Notes under the pieces: generated by a model
The model's input: the letters and a program-made list of their open reading frames with translations, nothing else
Told to the model about the DNA's origin: nothing
Database searches by the model: none
Shown: in pieces, positions 8,430 to 18,122 of the stretch
How positions within the stretch are numbered: position 1 is the stretch's first letter
How the letters are laid out: every line of letters begins with the position of its first letter
Made by a program: the position numbers and the translations under genes
Origin: Alcaligenes sp. SDU_A2
Lineage (GTDB): Bacteria; Pseudomonadota; Gammaproteobacteria; Burkholderiales; Burkholderiaceae_B
Length of the DNA stretch: 64,000 nt
Reading direction: 5' to 3'
Assembly (NCBI RefSeq): GCF_038237375.1
Contig: NZ_CP151273.1
Coordinates: 2,046,001 to 2,110,000 of the forward strand

Positions 8430-9962
8430 ATGCCATCCCTGAACTGCCCGTCCTTGGCCCACGCCTGCCATGCCTTGCTGCGACAGTTAGGCGTGCCGGA
8501 AACCGAACACCAAGAATTCGACGGCACGCCCGTGCATACCCCCATCGACGGCACGGTCATCGGACACGTCCGGCCCTTGTCCGTGGGTCAAATCCCTGTC
8601 CTTATAGAGCGTGCCCACGATGCCAGCCTGCAATGGCGCGATGTGCCTGCTCCCCAGCGCGGAGAACTGATCCGTCTATTTGGCCAGGAACTGCGCGCTC
8701 ATAAAGAAGCGCTGGCTTCACTGGTTACCCTGGAAACGGGCAAGATACTTGCCGAAGGCCAAGGCGAAGTCCAGGAGATGATAGACATCTGCGACTTTGC
8801 CGTCGGGCTCTCCCGCCAACTCCACGGCCTGACCATCGCCAGTGAGCGCCCCGGCCACCGCATGATGGAAACCTGGCATCCGCTGGGTATCGTGGGTGTC
8901 ATTACCGCCTTCAACTTCCCGGTGGCCGTCTGGTCCTGGAATGCCGCCTTGGCGCTGGTGGCCGGCAATGCCGTAATCTGGAAACCATCGGAAAAAACAC
9001 CACTGACAGCACTGGCGACCCAAGCCCTGTTCGAGCGCGCGCTTGAACATTTTGCGAAAGCGCCCCCCTATTTAAATCAGCTTGCATTGGGCGACCATCG
9101 GGTGGGAGCCGCGCTTGCCGATAGCCATAAGATTGCATTGGTCTCGGCCACCGGCAGCACCCGCATGGGCCGCGATATCGGGCCACGCGTGGCGCAACGC
9201 TTTGGCCGCGTGCTTCTGGAACTGGGCGGCAACAACGCCGTTATCGTGACTCCCAGCGCGGACCTGGATCTGGCCTTGCGCGCCATTGTCTTTGCTGCCG
9301 TGGGCACGGCCGGCCAGCGCTGCACCACGACCCGCCGCCTGATCGTGCATGACAGCATCCAAGATCGCTTGCTGCCCCGACTGCAGGCCGCCTACGGCAA
9401 GCTGCGCATCGGCAATCCGCTGGAGCCACAAACCTTGGTGGGCCCTTTGATCGATAAAGCAGGTTTTGACGCGTTCCAGGCCAGTCTGGTCCAGGCCAGA
9501 GATCAGGGCGGACGACTATTAGGTGGCACGCGCATCAACATCCCACAAGCGCCAGGCGGTTACTATGTACACCCGGCCATTGCGCACATGCACGCCCAGA
9601 CCGACATCGTGCGTCAGGAAACATTCGGCCCTCTGCTCTATGTGCTCACCTACCATGATCTGGACGAGGCGATCGCGCTGCAGAACGATGTGCCCCAAGG
9701 CTTATCGTCGGCAATATTCACGACCGACATGCGGGAAGCGGAACGCTTTCTGTCGTCCAGCGGATCGGACTGCGGTATCGCCAATGTGAACATCGGCACC
9801 TCGGGAGCGGAAATCGGTGGTGCCTTCGGGGGCGAAAAGGAAACAGGCGGGGGGCGCGAATCAGGCTCGGACGCCTGGAAAGCCTATATGCGCCGCGCCA
9901 CCAATACGATCAACTACTCGCACGAACTGCCCCTGGCGCAAGGCATCAGGTTCGAGATATAG
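8430..9962 (+). CDS. amaB: Aldehyde dehydrogenase, ALDH7 type (probable piperideine-6-carboxylate / aminoadipate-semialdehyde dehydrogenase)
   Basis: NAD-dependent oxidation of an aldehyde to a carboxylate. The 510-residue protein has the ALDH7 look: ETGKILAEGQGEVQEMIDIC, HPLGIVGVITAFNFPVAVW and the catalytic region LELGGNNAVIV with GQRCTTTRRL, where the Cys is the nucleophile (near residue 298) and the Glu of LELGG the general base. ALDH7 enzymes of bacteria oxidise alpha-aminoadipate semialdehyde / piperideine-6-carboxylate. With the divergent oxidase it would make a two-step route from pipecolate to aminoadipate (inference). GGAG lies upstream of the start. It ends 58 bases before the convergent methyltransferase gene, without a clear terminator. 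Confidence 0.8.
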   Translation: MPSLNCPSLAHACHALLRQLGVPETEHQEFDGTPVHTPIDGTVIGHVRPLSVGQIPVLIERAHDASLQWRDVPAPQRGELIRLFGQELRAHKEALASLVTLETGKILAEGQGEVQEMIDICDFAVGLSRQLHGLTIASERPGHRMMETWHPLGIVGVITAFNFPVAVWSWNAALALVAGNAVIWKPSEKTPLTALATQALFERALEHFAKAPPYLNQLALGDHRVGAALADSHKIALVSATGSTRMGRDIGPRVAQRFGRVLLELGGNNAVIVTPSADLDLALRAIVFAAVGTAGQRCTTTRRLIVHDSIQDRLLPRLQAAYGKLRIGNPLEPQTLVGPLIDKAGFDAFQASLVQARDQGGRLLGGTRINIPQAPGGYYVHPAIAHMHAQTDIVRQETFGPLLYVLTYHDLDEAIALQNDVPQGLSSAIFTTDMREAERFLSSSGSDCGIANVNIGTSGAEIGGAFGGEKETGGGRESGSDAWKAYMRRATNTINYSHELPLAQGIRFEI

Positions 9963-10020
9963 GCATGCCTTGCATCGAACTTCAAGAGCATGCGGTGGGC
10001 GATCTTCGTTGCGACCGGCT

Positions 10021-10803
10021 TCAGGCAAGGTGCTGACGTCGCTGTTCATACAGGCATAAAGCGGTGGCAATCGCTACGTTAAGCGATTCCACACCGGGAG
10101 CCTGGGGGATGAACAGACGTTGGGTGGCCAATGCAGCCAGCGCGGGGCTGACGCCCTGCCCTTCGTTACCGAACACCCACACGCCTTTGTCCGGCAAGTT
10201 CGTGTCGTACAGATCGGTAGCCCCTTGCCCCAGCGACGTCACCAGCACAGGCAAGCCTGACGTGGACAAAAGCTGCACCCCATCGACCTGCTCGTGCAAC
10301 TGAATGGAAAAGTGCGCGCCCTGGGCGCTGCGCAGCACCTTCTGGGACCAGACGCTGGCGCACCCTGGCGTCAAATAGACGGCCTCCAGCCCCACGGCGA
10401 CAGCCGTGCGCAAGACTGTGCCCACATTGCCGGGGTCCTGTACCTGATCCAGCAACACCGCCCGCATGCGTGGCGGCGTCCAGGCGGCGGCGCGCGGCAC
10501 GCGCACGACAAACCCCACGCCTTGCCCTTGCCCCACTTGCGACACGCCGTTCATCAACGCCGCGCTGAAGGTGACGCAGACACGGCCCGGCAAAAAGCGG
10601 GACAGCTCCAGTAGTTCGTCCGTGTGGCGGTCCATCTCAAACACCGCCAATTCCGGCAGTCCTCGATGCTCCAGCCACATCTGGCACAGGTGCACCCCTT
10701 CCAGCCACACCAGTTGACCGTCTCCAGCCGGCTCCCGCTTATCATGCGCCAGACGCTGAACGCGCTTGAAGAGCGCGTTGTCCTTGGATTCAATCAAGCG
10801 CAT
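10021..10803 (-). CDS. SpoU/TrmH-family RNA 2'-O-methyltransferase
   Basis: SAM-dependent RNA ribose methyltransferase of the SPOUT class, 260 residues. An N-terminal substrate-binding domain ([19 protein letters not shown]) is followed by the knotted catalytic domain: [22 protein letters not shown] (about residues 140-161), [11 protein letters not shown] and the C-terminal [21 protein letters not shown], the standard motifs 1-3. Its start overlaps the rnhB stop by 14 bases, so it is the last gene of the leftward housekeeping operon. The exact rRNA or tRNA target cannot be read from the sequence. Confidence 0.88.
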   Translation of the reverse strand: MRLIESKDNALFKRVQRLAHDKREPAGDGQLVWLEGVHLCQMWLEHRGLPELAVFEMDRHTDELLELSRFLPGRVCVTFSAALMNGVSQVGQGQGVGFVVRVPRAAAWTPPRMRAVLLDQVQDPGNVGTVLRTAVAVGLEAVYLTPGCASVWSQKVLRSAQGAHFSIQLHEQVDGVQLLSTSGLPVLVTSLGQGATDLYDTNLPDKGVWVFGNEGQGVSPALAALATQRLFIPQAPGVESLNVAIATALCLYEQRRQHLA

Positions 10804-11410
10804 GGGAAGTACCTAACAGGATTTGGCGTACTGGAGCAAAACTGCGGCGATGCGCCTCGCACGCGCCGTGCTCGGCCAGGCGCTGCAGATGCAAAGCGGT
10901 TCCGTAGCCTTTGTGTTGATCAAAACCGTATTCGGGGAAACGGGCGTGTAAATCCATGCAATACGCATCGCGGGCCGTCTTGGCCAAAATAGATGCCGCC
11001 GAGATGGCAGGCTGCGTGGCATCGCCCTTGACCAAGGCAATGGCCGGACAGCAGAGTCCGCCCGGCACTCGATTGCCATCGACCAGTGCCTGAACCGGCT
11101 GGATCGCCAGTGCATTGCAGGCGCGCTGCATGGCCAGCATGGCGGCCTGCAAAATATTGATGTCGTCGATTTCCGCGACGCTGGCGCTGGCGATCTCCCA
11201 GGCCAGCGCCTGTTCTTTGATCTGCCCGGCCAACGCTTCCCGGCGTCGCGCCGTCAGCTTCTTGGAATCATTCAGGCCGGCAATAGGACGGGCCGGGTCC
11301 AGAATAACGGCTGCTGCAAAGACGGGGCCGGCCAAAGGGCCGCGGCCGGCTTCGTCAAGACCGGCAATCAAGCCAACGACGGTCTGGCTCTGAAAAAGAT
11401 CAGCTTGCAT
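10790..11410 (-). CDS. rnhB: Ribonuclease HII
   Basis: Removes RNA from RNA-DNA hybrids, including single ribonucleotides in DNA. The active-site motif [19 protein letters not shown] begins near residue 16 with the metal-binding Asp and Glu. Later KTARDAYC and the C-terminal [19 protein letters not shown] segment are also characteristic. The start at 11410 gives 206 residues; 34 in-frame codons upstream lie inside lpxB and are not family-like. It overlaps lpxB by 11 bases, consistent with translational coupling. Confidence 0.95.
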   Translation of the reverse strand: MQADLFQSQTVVGLIAGLDEAGRGPLAGPVFAAAVILDPARPIAGLNDSKKLTARRREALAGQIKEQALAWEIASASVAEIDDINILQAAMLAMQRACNALAIQPVQALVDGNRVPGGLCCPAIALVKGDATQPAISAASILAKTARDAYCMDLHARFPEYGFDQHKGYGTALHLQRLAEHGACEAHRRSFAPVRQILLGTSHALD

Positions 11411-12716
11411 GCCGCCCCGCCAGATCCAGAATGACCTTCGCGGCCAGAGCCGGCGTATCGCGGCGCAGTTGTTCGTGCATCCGTGTGAACGTCGCCTCGA
11501 TACGCGTGACATAGTCTTGGTCGGTCAAGGCCTTCCAGCATTCGCGGGCCAGCTTTTCCGGCTCGGCATCCTGCTGAAGCAACTCGGGCACCACAAAGTC
11601 GCGGGCCAGCACATTAGGCAAGCCCACCCACGGCACATACGGTCTGTCCTGCCCGGACTTCCAGCGTATGATGCGCTCCATCATGGGCGTCAACACATAG
11701 GAAATCACCATAGGGCGCTTGTACAACGCTGTTTCCAGACTGGCCGTGCCGCTGGCCACCAGCACGGCATCGCTGGCTTCCATGACGCTCCAGGCCGCCG
11801 GGCGCACGATACCTTGCGCATCGGGGCTGCGTATGCCGGGCGTATCGCCATCCACCAGGTGCAGATTACGCACCGGGCACTGGGCCAGCGCCTGTTCGAA
11901 CTCCTGCCTGCGCTTGGCATTGACCATAGGCACAAGAATTGTCAGACCAGGATCTTGTTGCTGCAAAATTTGCACGGTCTTGAGAAAGCGCGGTGCCAGC
12001 AGGCGCACTTCCGAAGAACGGCTGCCCGGCAGCACCCCCAGCACACGCCCGACGCCATCCAACCCCAAACGACGACGCGCATCCTGTTTGTCCGGCTGCA
12101 TGGGAATATTGGCCGCCAGCGGATGGCCGACATAGGTTACCGGTATGCCTTCTTTTTCGTAGATCTCGGTCTCAAAAGGGAACAAGACCAGCATATGCGA
12201 GACGGCTTCGCGGATTTTATGGATGCGTTCGTAGCGCCAGGCCCAGATGGACGGCCCCACGAAATGCACCGTGGGCACGCCACTTTGGCGCAAACGCTGT
12301 TCCAAACGCAGATTAAAGTCGGGCGCGTCGATGCCGACAAAGACATCGGGCCGGTGCCGCAGCCAATGGTTGCGCATGCCCAGATAGGTAGAAACCAAGC
12401 CGGGGATGCGCTTTAAGGCCTCGACATAGCCAAAGACGGTCAAGGCATCCATCGGATAATGCTGCCGGAACTGTTCGGCGGCCATTTCCGGGCCGCCTAT
12501 GCCTTCGACCTGCACATTGCTCTGGCCATGTCGCAAACCTTTGATGATGCGGGCCGCCAGTAGATCGCCGGAAGGTTCGCCGGCCACCATGCCGACGGTC
12601 AGGCCGGATAAATGCTTACCCTGCGCCGCAGCGGTTTGCTGCTGGCTGACGTGGGAGACGGCGTCGCGCCCTGCCCCATCCGGCTGGACGGGACGCGCGC
12701 CCAAAGGGCTTGTCAT
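11400..12716 (-). CDS. lpxB: Lipid-A-disaccharide synthase
   Basis: GT19 glycosyltransferase that joins UDP-diacylglucosamine and lipid X into the lipid A disaccharide at the inner membrane. The core begins [20 protein letters not shown] near residue 43 and includes [34 protein letters not shown] and [21 protein letters not shown], all family blocks. At 438 residues it has an extra ~40-residue hydrophilic N-terminus. The start is fixed by the ATGA overlap with the lpxA stop; a shorter start is possible but no equally good site was seen. Confidence 0.95.
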   Translation of the reverse strand: MTSPLGARPVQPDGAGRDAVSHVSQQQTAAAQGKHLSGLTVGMVAGEPSGDLLAARIIKGLRHGQSNVQVEGIGGPEMAAEQFRQHYPMDALTVFGYVEALKRIPGLVSTYLGMRNHWLRHRPDVFVGIDAPDFNLRLEQRLRQSGVPTVHFVGPSIWAWRYERIHKIREAVSHMLVLFPFETEIYEKEGIPVTYVGHPLAANIPMQPDKQDARRRLGLDGVGRVLGVLPGSRSSEVRLLAPRFLKTVQILQQQDPGLTILVPMVNAKRRQEFEQALAQCPVRNLHLVDGDTPGIRSPDAQGIVRPAAWSVMEASDAVLVASGTASLETALYKRPMVISYVLTPMMERIIRWKSGQDRPYVPWVGLPNVLARDFVVPELLQQDAEPEKLARECWKALTDQDYVTRIEATFTRMHEQLRRDTPALAAKVILDLAGRHAS

Positions 12717-13501
12717 GGGCGCGATATACCACGGCTGGAGCTGTTCAGGAAGTCCACCATGATCTGGATCGCTGCCACCGATTCGGGCTGGGCCTGCTGC
12801 AATTGCCCCATTTCCTGCACGGCTTGCTCGATGGTGAGCTTGCGACGGTACAAGAGCTTATAGCAATCCTTGACCGCGGCGACCGCCTCGGGCGTGTAGC
12901 CGCGGCGGCCCAAACCTTCGCTATTGATGCCCACGGGCCGAAACGGATCGCCCGCGCCGATGACGTAAGGGGGGATGTCCTGCCGCACCGAGCTGGTGCC
13001 GCCCACCATGCTGTGCGCACCGATGCGCACGAATTGGTGCACCGCGGTCAAACCGCCCAGGATGGCCCAATCGCCGATATGAATATGCCCGGCCAACTGC
13101 ACGCTGTTAGCAATAATGGTGTGGTTGCCCACCTGGCAGTCATGCGCGATGTGGACGTAAGCCATGATCCAGTTATCGTTGCCCACACGGGTAACGCCCA
13201 CGTCCTGGATGGTGCCGGTATTGATGGTGACGTATTCGCGCACCGTATTGCCGTCGCCAATTTCCAGACGGGTCGGTTCGCCGGCGTATTTTTTATCCTG
13301 CGGCACGCCGCCAATCGAGCAGAAACGGTAAAAGTGATTATTGCGGCCTATGGTGGTGTGGCCGTCGATCACGCAGTGCGGCCCCACACGAGTGCCGGCT
13401 CCAATCGTCACGTTGGGCCCGATAATGCTGTAGGCACCGACTTGGACATCGTCGGCCAGTTGTGCACCGTCCTCGATGATCGCCGTTTCGTGTATACGCA
13501 T
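12713..13501 (-). CDS. lpxA: UDP-N-acetylglucosamine acyltransferase
   Basis: First committed step of lipid A synthesis: transfer of a 3-hydroxyacyl chain from ACP to the 3-OH of UDP-GlcNAc. The 262-residue protein is a left-handed beta-helix of hexapeptide repeats (residues ~1-190; for example [20 protein letters not shown] and [16 protein letters not shown]) with a C-terminal helical domain ([16 protein letters not shown]). The His of HIAHDC is the expected catalytic base region. It overlaps lpxB by 4 bases (ATGA) and follows fabZ by 3 bases. Confidence 0.97.
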   Translation of the reverse strand: MRIHETAIIEDGAQLADDVQVGAYSIIGPNVTIGAGTRVGPHCVIDGHTTIGRNNHFYRFCSIGGVPQDKKYAGEPTRLEIGDGNTVREYVTINTGTIQDVGVTRVGNDNWIMAYVHIAHDCQVGNHTIIANSVQLAGHIHIGDWAILGGLTAVHQFVRIGAHSMVGGTSSVRQDIPPYVIGAGDPFRPVGINSEGLGRRGYTPEAVAAVKDCYKLLYRRKLTIEQAVQEMGQLQQAQPESVAAIQIMVDFLNSSSRGISRP

Positions 13502-13504
13502 AAA

Positions 13505-13960
13505 TTACTCTTCCAGTTGACGGATGGCGCACATGATCTTGGCCTCGGCGACAACCTGGCCGTCCACCAAGGCGCGTCCGGTGTACTTGCACAAGGCTCG
13601 ACTGATGCGATCGGCCACCACTTCCAGGCGCAATTGATCGCCCGGCAGAACGGGTTTGCGAAAACGCGCATCGTCCACGCCCACCAGGTAGTAGGCCAGC
13701 TTGTTATCGACCTTGGCGTAAGGGTCTTCGGGATCGGTAAACGAAAACAGCGCCGCCGCCTGGGCCATGGCTTCGATGATCAGCACGCCCGGCATGACCG
13801 GGTGGTGCGGAAAATGGCCGGTAAAGAAGGGCTCGTTCATCGACACATTCTTGATGGCCACGATGCTTTTGCCCGGAACCATTTCCAGCACGCGATCGAC
13901 CAGCAGCATCGGATAGCGATGAGGGAGACGATCCATGATTTGTCGAATGTCGAGTTCCAT
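13505..13960 (-). CDS. fabZ: 3-hydroxyacyl-ACP dehydratase FabZ
   Basis: Hot-dog fold dehydratase of fatty acid synthesis, 151 residues. The active site is visible as [20 protein letters not shown], with the catalytic His near residue 49 and Glu near 63. [13 protein letters not shown] at residues 12-24 is the standard opening. Located between lpxD and lpxA, which compete for the same 3-hydroxyacyl-ACP pool; this order is conserved across proteobacteria. Confidence 0.97.
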   Translation of the reverse strand: MELDIRQIMDRLPHRYPMLLVDRVLEMVPGKSIVAIKNVSMNEPFFTGHFPHHPVMPGVLIIEAMAQAAALFSFTDPEDPYAKVDNKLAYYLVGVDDARFRKPVLPGDQLRLEVVADRISRALCKYTGRALVDGQVVAEAKIMCAIRQLEE

Positions 13961-13974
13961 TTTTCTTGTCCTGC

Positions 13975-15105
13975 TTATTTCTGGTTATGTGTATTTCGGG
14001 ATGAATCGGCCGGCACGTCCGCCTGGCGCTCCAAGGTGCGCAAGCGACGGCGCAGGCCGCCTAGTTGCCCCAGTACGGCGGCGTTCTTTTGCCAGTCCTG
14101 GTGCGCGGCATATGGGTACACGCCGGTATAGCGCCCCGGTTCGTTGATGCTGGAGGTAATCGCCGTGCCGCCGGAGACATGCACATCGTCGGCCAGACGT
14201 ATATGACCGGACAGCATGGCCGCCCCTGCAATAGTGCAGCGCGCGCCAATCTCGGTAGACCCGGCTACGCCGACGCAGGCTGCCATCGCGGTGTGATCGC
14301 CCACCTGCACGTTATGCGCAATCATGATCTGGTTGTCCAGCTTGACCCCGTTGCCGATGACGGTATCGTCCAGCGCCCCGCGGTCCACCGTGGTGTTGGC
14401 TCCGATTTCGACATCGTCGCCAATACGCACGCGGCCTATCTGGGCGATCTTGGCCCACGCGCCGCCGCCCTTGAGCGGATCGGGTGCAAAGCCGAATCCG
14501 TCCGCACCCAGCACCACGCCGGAATGCAGCACGGCCCGCGCGCCTACATGCACGTCATGATAGAGCGTGACCCGCGCATGCAGCAGACAATCCTGGCCCA
14601 GCGAGGAACCCGCGCCGATCACGCAATGCGCGCCCAGGCGCGAACCGCGACCGATACGCGCGCCCGCCTCCACCACGCAGAAAGGGCCGATGGACACACC
14701 CTCGCCAATCTGGGCGCTGGGATCGATAAGCGCGCTAGGATGTACACCCTGCGCCAGTCCAGCCATGCGCACCTGGTCAAAACGCTGTGCCAGTAAGGCA
14801 TACATCAGGTAGGGTTGGGAACAGAGCACGGGCACAAAGGCCGGCTCGAAATCCAATGCGGCGTACACATCCGACGTCAGAATAACGGCCGCCGCCTGCG
14901 TGCCGGACAGCAGATCCTGCAATTTGGGGTTGGACAGGAAGCTGATCTCCTGAGGGCCCGCACAAAGCAAGGAGCCTAGGCCCCGGATCGGGGGCATAGG
15001 CTCCTGTTTGCCCTCAGGCAAGGTGCAGTCCAGTCCGGTCTTGTTGATCTGTTGTACCAGTTCAGGCAGGGATACTGCCTGTTCGGCGCTCAGCAATACC
15101 GGCAT
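13975..15105 (-). CDS. lpxD: UDP-3-O-(3-hydroxyacyl)glucosamine N-acyltransferase
   Basis: Third step of lipid A synthesis, N-acylation of the deacetylated glucosamine. The N-terminal ~100 residues form the uridine-binding domain ([14 protein letters not shown], with the expected FLSNPK). Residues ~105-315 are hexapeptide repeats, including [17 protein letters not shown] and [19 protein letters not shown], where the His of IAHN is the catalytic base. The C-terminal helix ends around [11 protein letters not shown]. At 376 residues it is slightly longer than E. coli LpxD (341). It starts 6 bases after the skp stop. Confidence 0.96.
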   Translation of the reverse strand: MPVLLSAEQAVSLPELVQQINKTGLDCTLPEGKQEPMPPIRGLGSLLCAGPQEISFLSNPKLQDLLSGTQAAAVILTSDVYAALDFEPAFVPVLCSQPYLMYALLAQRFDQVRMAGLAQGVHPSALIDPSAQIGEGVSIGPFCVVEAGARIGRGSRLGAHCVIGAGSSLGQDCLLHARVTLYHDVHVGARAVLHSGVVLGADGFGFAPDPLKGGGAWAKIAQIGRVRIGDDVEIGANTTVDRGALDDTVIGNGVKLDNQIMIAHNVQVGDHTAMAACVGVAGSTEIGARCTIAGAAMLSGHIRLADDVHVSGGTAITSSINEPGRYTGVYPYAAHQDWQKNAAVLGQLGGLRRRLRTLERQADVPADSSRNTHNQK

Positions 15106-15111
15106 GGTGCA

Positions 15112-15666
15112 TCAACCGCCCAATGCTTTCAGAACTTCTTCGGTGATGTCCACGCGCGGGCTGACGGTGACGGCATCCTGAATGATCAGATCGTAGCCCT
15201 GGGATTCGGAAATGCGCTTGATGGCGGCATCTGCCTTTTCCACAATGGCCGAAAACTCTTCGTTGCGGCGACGGTTGAAGTCTTCCTGGAATTCGCGGCG
15301 CTTGCGCTGCAGGTCGGAATCCAGGTCGGCCAGTTGACGCTGGCGCTTGACGCGATCGGTTTCGGACAGCACGGGGGCGTCCTTGTCGAACTTCTGGGCT
15401 TGCGAACGCAGGTTGTTGGCCAGCTTTTCCAGTTCTTCGTCGCGGCGCTTGAACTCTGCTTCGATCTTGGTCTGCGCGGCCTTGGCTGGCTTGGAATCGC
15501 GCAAAATACGCTCGGTGCTGACAAAACCGATCTTGGTCTGAGCCTGAACGACGGGAGCCGCCGCCATGGCGCTGACACCCAGTGCAGCAGCCAGAACCAG
15601 CGCTTTATTGCCGCGCGACAAATCACGGGCGATTGTTGTAAGTTTCATTGCGATGTTTGACTTCAT
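15112..15666 (-). CDS. skp: Periplasmic chaperone Skp/OmpH
   Basis: Trimeric chaperone that holds unfolded outer-membrane proteins in the periplasm. A basic N-terminus and hydrophobic core (ALVLAAALGVSAMAAAPVVQA) form a signal peptide, with mature protein from about QTKIGFVSTERIL. The central region (residues ~65-145) is charged coiled coil, matching the tentacle helices of Skp. AAGG lies upstream of the ATG at 15666; an alternative ATG six codons later is also possible. It sits between bamA and lpxD, its usual place. Confidence 0.93.
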   Translation of the reverse strand: MKSNIAMKLTTIARDLSRGNKALVLAAALGVSAMAAAPVVQAQTKIGFVSTERILRDSKPAKAAQTKIEAEFKRRDEELEKLANNLRSQAQKFDKDAPVLSETDRVKRQRQLADLDSDLQRKRREFQEDFNRRRNEEFSAIVEKADAAIKRISESQGYDLIIQDAVTVSPRVDITEEVLKALGG

Positions 15667-15727
15667 GAAAAATCTACCTTGCTAATTAGGCTGCAGAATA
15701 GAGCAATTGTGCCACTAAACACGGACA

Positions 15728-18070
15728 TCAGAAAGCGGTACCGATCTGGAACTGGAAAGCCTGCTTGTCATCGCCTTCCTTGGCCCGCAAGGCGCGACCG
15801 TATGACAGTTGCAAAGGACCCAGCGGCGACTGCCAGGACAGACCCAGACCGGCCGAATACTTCCAGCCGCAAGGATCTTCGGAGAGGCGATCCGGGCGTC
15901 CCATCGCGCAACCGCCGCTGGTGTTATCTACCTTGCCGGCATCGGCGAACAGGAACCAGCGCAAGGTGCGGTCGCGGGTCGCACCAGGGAACGGCAGGTA
16001 CAACTGAGCGTTGGCAACCATGCGGCGCGAACCACCCAGGTAGTCGCCCGTCAAGGTATCGCGCGGACCCAGCGACGCGCCTTCGTAGCCGCGCACCGAT
16101 CCTATGCCGCCGGCATAGGAATTCTTGATGACGGGAAACTCCTTGCTGCCGTAAGCACGGCCCCAATCGATGGCACCGTTCAGGGCCAGCGTATACGCGC
16201 GGCCCAGCGGGATGTAGTGCTGATGGCTGGCGCGCAGCATGTAATAGCGCAGATCCATCGTGCCCAAGTCGCCCGACAGGCTGGTCAGGCTGCCCTTGTT
16301 GGGGGCAATGGCGCTGTCCCGGGTGTCTTTGGACCAGCCCAGGTTAAAGATGAAGGTATTGGTGCGTTCGCCGTATTCACGCACATAGTTCTGGTACGCC
16401 ATAGGCGTATATTGCGGACTCAGGCGCGAGAGCTTGTTCTGCTCGAAGTTCACACCCATGAAAATACGGTCGAACTCGGAGATCGGCACACCAAAGTTCA
16501 GCCCGGCACCGATAGCCGTATTCTGGTAGTCGCCCCAGGCGTCGTTGGTTTCGTACGGCGTGGTGCGGCGGTAATAAATGGAGGTGGTCTTGCTGATGCC
16601 GTCGCGTGTCCAGTACGGATTGGTGTGACTGATGACAGCGGCGCGGTTAACCTTGCTGGTGTTGACCTGCAGCGACAGGCTGTTACCGCTGCCGAAGATA
16701 TTGTCCTGGCTGATGCCGGCCGACAGGATCAGCTTATCGGTGGAGCCATAGCCCACGCCCAGGTTGATCAGGCCGGTGGGTTTTTCCTGAACGTCCACAT
16801 TGACGTCCACCTGATCGGGAGAACCGGGCACGGGCTTGGTGTTGACGTCCACCTCGTTGAAGTAGCCCAGGCGGTCGATACGATCGCGCGAGAACTTGAT
16901 GCTGGACGAATCGTACCAGGCGGCTTCCTGCTGGCGCATTTCGCGGCGCACGACTTCGTCGCGGGTGCGCGTATTGCCGCCCACTTCGATGCGGCGCACA
17001 TACACGCGGCGGCCCGGGTCCACGTAAAAGGTCAGGTCGGCCGTATGGCCTTCGCGATCCAGCACGGGGTTGGGGTTGACGTTGGCAAAGGCGTAACCCA
17101 GGCTGCCCAGGTAGTCGGTAATCGCCTTGACCGTGGCATTGGTTTTGTCGGCGGAGAACACTTCGCCGGCCTTTTGCTGCACCAAAGGAGCAATCTTTTC
17201 GTCCAGCCCCAGCAGATCGCCGGCCAGCTTGACATTGCTGAGCGTGTAAGGCTTACCTTCGTGCAGGGTCAGCGTAACGAAAATGTCTTTGCGGTCGGGC
17301 GAAATAGACACCTGCGGCGGCTCGGCCGAGTACTCCAGGTAGCCGCGGTTCAGGTAGAAGGAGCGGATACGCTCCATATCGCCTTCCAGTTTTTCGCGCG
17401 AGTACTTGTTGGTGCCGGTGTACCAGGTCATCATGCCCGAAGTGGTCAGCTCCATCTCGTCGAGCAGATCGCCCTGCGAGAACGCTTCGTTGCCCACCAC
17501 GCGAATTTCTTTGATCTTGGCCAGCTCGCCCTCGAAGATATCGAAGCTGACACCCACGCGATTGCGCGGCAACGGCGTGATGATGGGCGTGATCTCCACC
17601 CCATACTTGCCTTTGGACAGGTATTGCTGCTTGAGCTCGAATTCGGCCCGCTCCAGCATGGAACGGTCAAACACCCGGCCTTCGCCAAAGCCCACCTGGG
17701 CCAGCGAGGTCGTGATGCCCTTGACGTCGAATTCGCGCATGCCATTGAAGGACACCGAAGCAATCGTGGGCCGCTCTTTGACGTTGACGATCAGCACATT
17801 GCTGCTGGTATCGATCTGCACGTCGCTGAAAAAGCCCGTGGCATACAGACGCTGGATGGCGTCGGCGGCCTGCTCTTCGGAGAAGGACTCGCCCACCTTG
17901 ACAGGCAGGGACGAGAACACGGCGCCGGGATCGACCCGCTGGATGCCATTGACCTGAATATCGCGCACGACAAACGGTGCGAATGCATTCGCCAGGGCAG
18001 GGGCAAGGAGGCTTGCCACCAACACGGGCAAGACGCGCAACGCAAAAGTGGGTTTCCGGCTAAACGACAT
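15728..18070 (-). CDS. bamA: Outer membrane protein assembly factor BamA
   Basis: Core Omp85 insertase that folds beta-barrels into the outer membrane. A signal peptide (LPVLVASLLAPALANA) is followed by five POTRA repeats (residues ~25-430, the first opening FVVRDIQVNGIQRVDPG) and a 16-strand barrel ending in FQFQIGTAF with the terminal Phe expected of an outer-membrane protein. The loop-6 VRGYEG motif is present. The start at 18070 gives 780 residues with AAGGA 9 bases upstream; 26 further in-frame codons upstream precede the signal peptide and are unlikely. It is 52 bases after rseP. Confidence 0.97.
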   Translation of the reverse strand: MSFSRKPTFALRVLPVLVASLLAPALANAFAPFVVRDIQVNGIQRVDPGAVFSSLPVKVGESFSEEQAADAIQRLYATGFFSDVQIDTSSNVLIVNVKERPTIASVSFNGMREFDVKGITTSLAQVGFGEGRVFDRSMLERAEFELKQQYLSKGKYGVEITPIITPLPRNRVGVSFDIFEGELAKIKEIRVVGNEAFSQGDLLDEMELTTSGMMTWYTGTNKYSREKLEGDMERIRSFYLNRGYLEYSAEPPQVSISPDRKDIFVTLTLHEGKPYTLSNVKLAGDLLGLDEKIAPLVQQKAGEVFSADKTNATVKAITDYLGSLGYAFANVNPNPVLDREGHTADLTFYVDPGRRVYVRRIEVGGNTRTRDEVVRREMRQQEAAWYDSSSIKFSRDRIDRLGYFNEVDVNTKPVPGSPDQVDVNVDVQEKPTGLINLGVGYGSTDKLILSAGISQDNIFGSGNSLSLQVNTSKVNRAAVISHTNPYWTRDGISKTTSIYYRRTTPYETNDAWGDYQNTAIGAGLNFGVPISEFDRIFMGVNFEQNKLSRLSPQYTPMAYQNYVREYGERTNTFIFNLGWSKDTRDSAIAPNKGSLTSLSGDLGTMDLRYYMLRASHQHYIPLGRAYTLALNGAIDWGRAYGSKEFPVIKNSYAGGIGSVRGYEGASLGPRDTLTGDYLGGSRRMVANAQLYLPFPGATRDRTLRWFLFADAGKVDNTSGGCAMGRPDRLSEDPCGWKYSAGLGLSWQSPLGPLQLSYGRALRAKEGDDKQAFQFQIGTAF

Positions 18071-18122
18071 CCTGGACAATCCTTGGTCGGTCAAATGGTT
18101 GAAAATTGTATGCCACACGCCG

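Noticed and set aside
12710-14131. Long plus-strand frame opposite lpxA, fabZ and lpxD
   Set aside because: Spans three real genes on the other strand and has shadow composition only.
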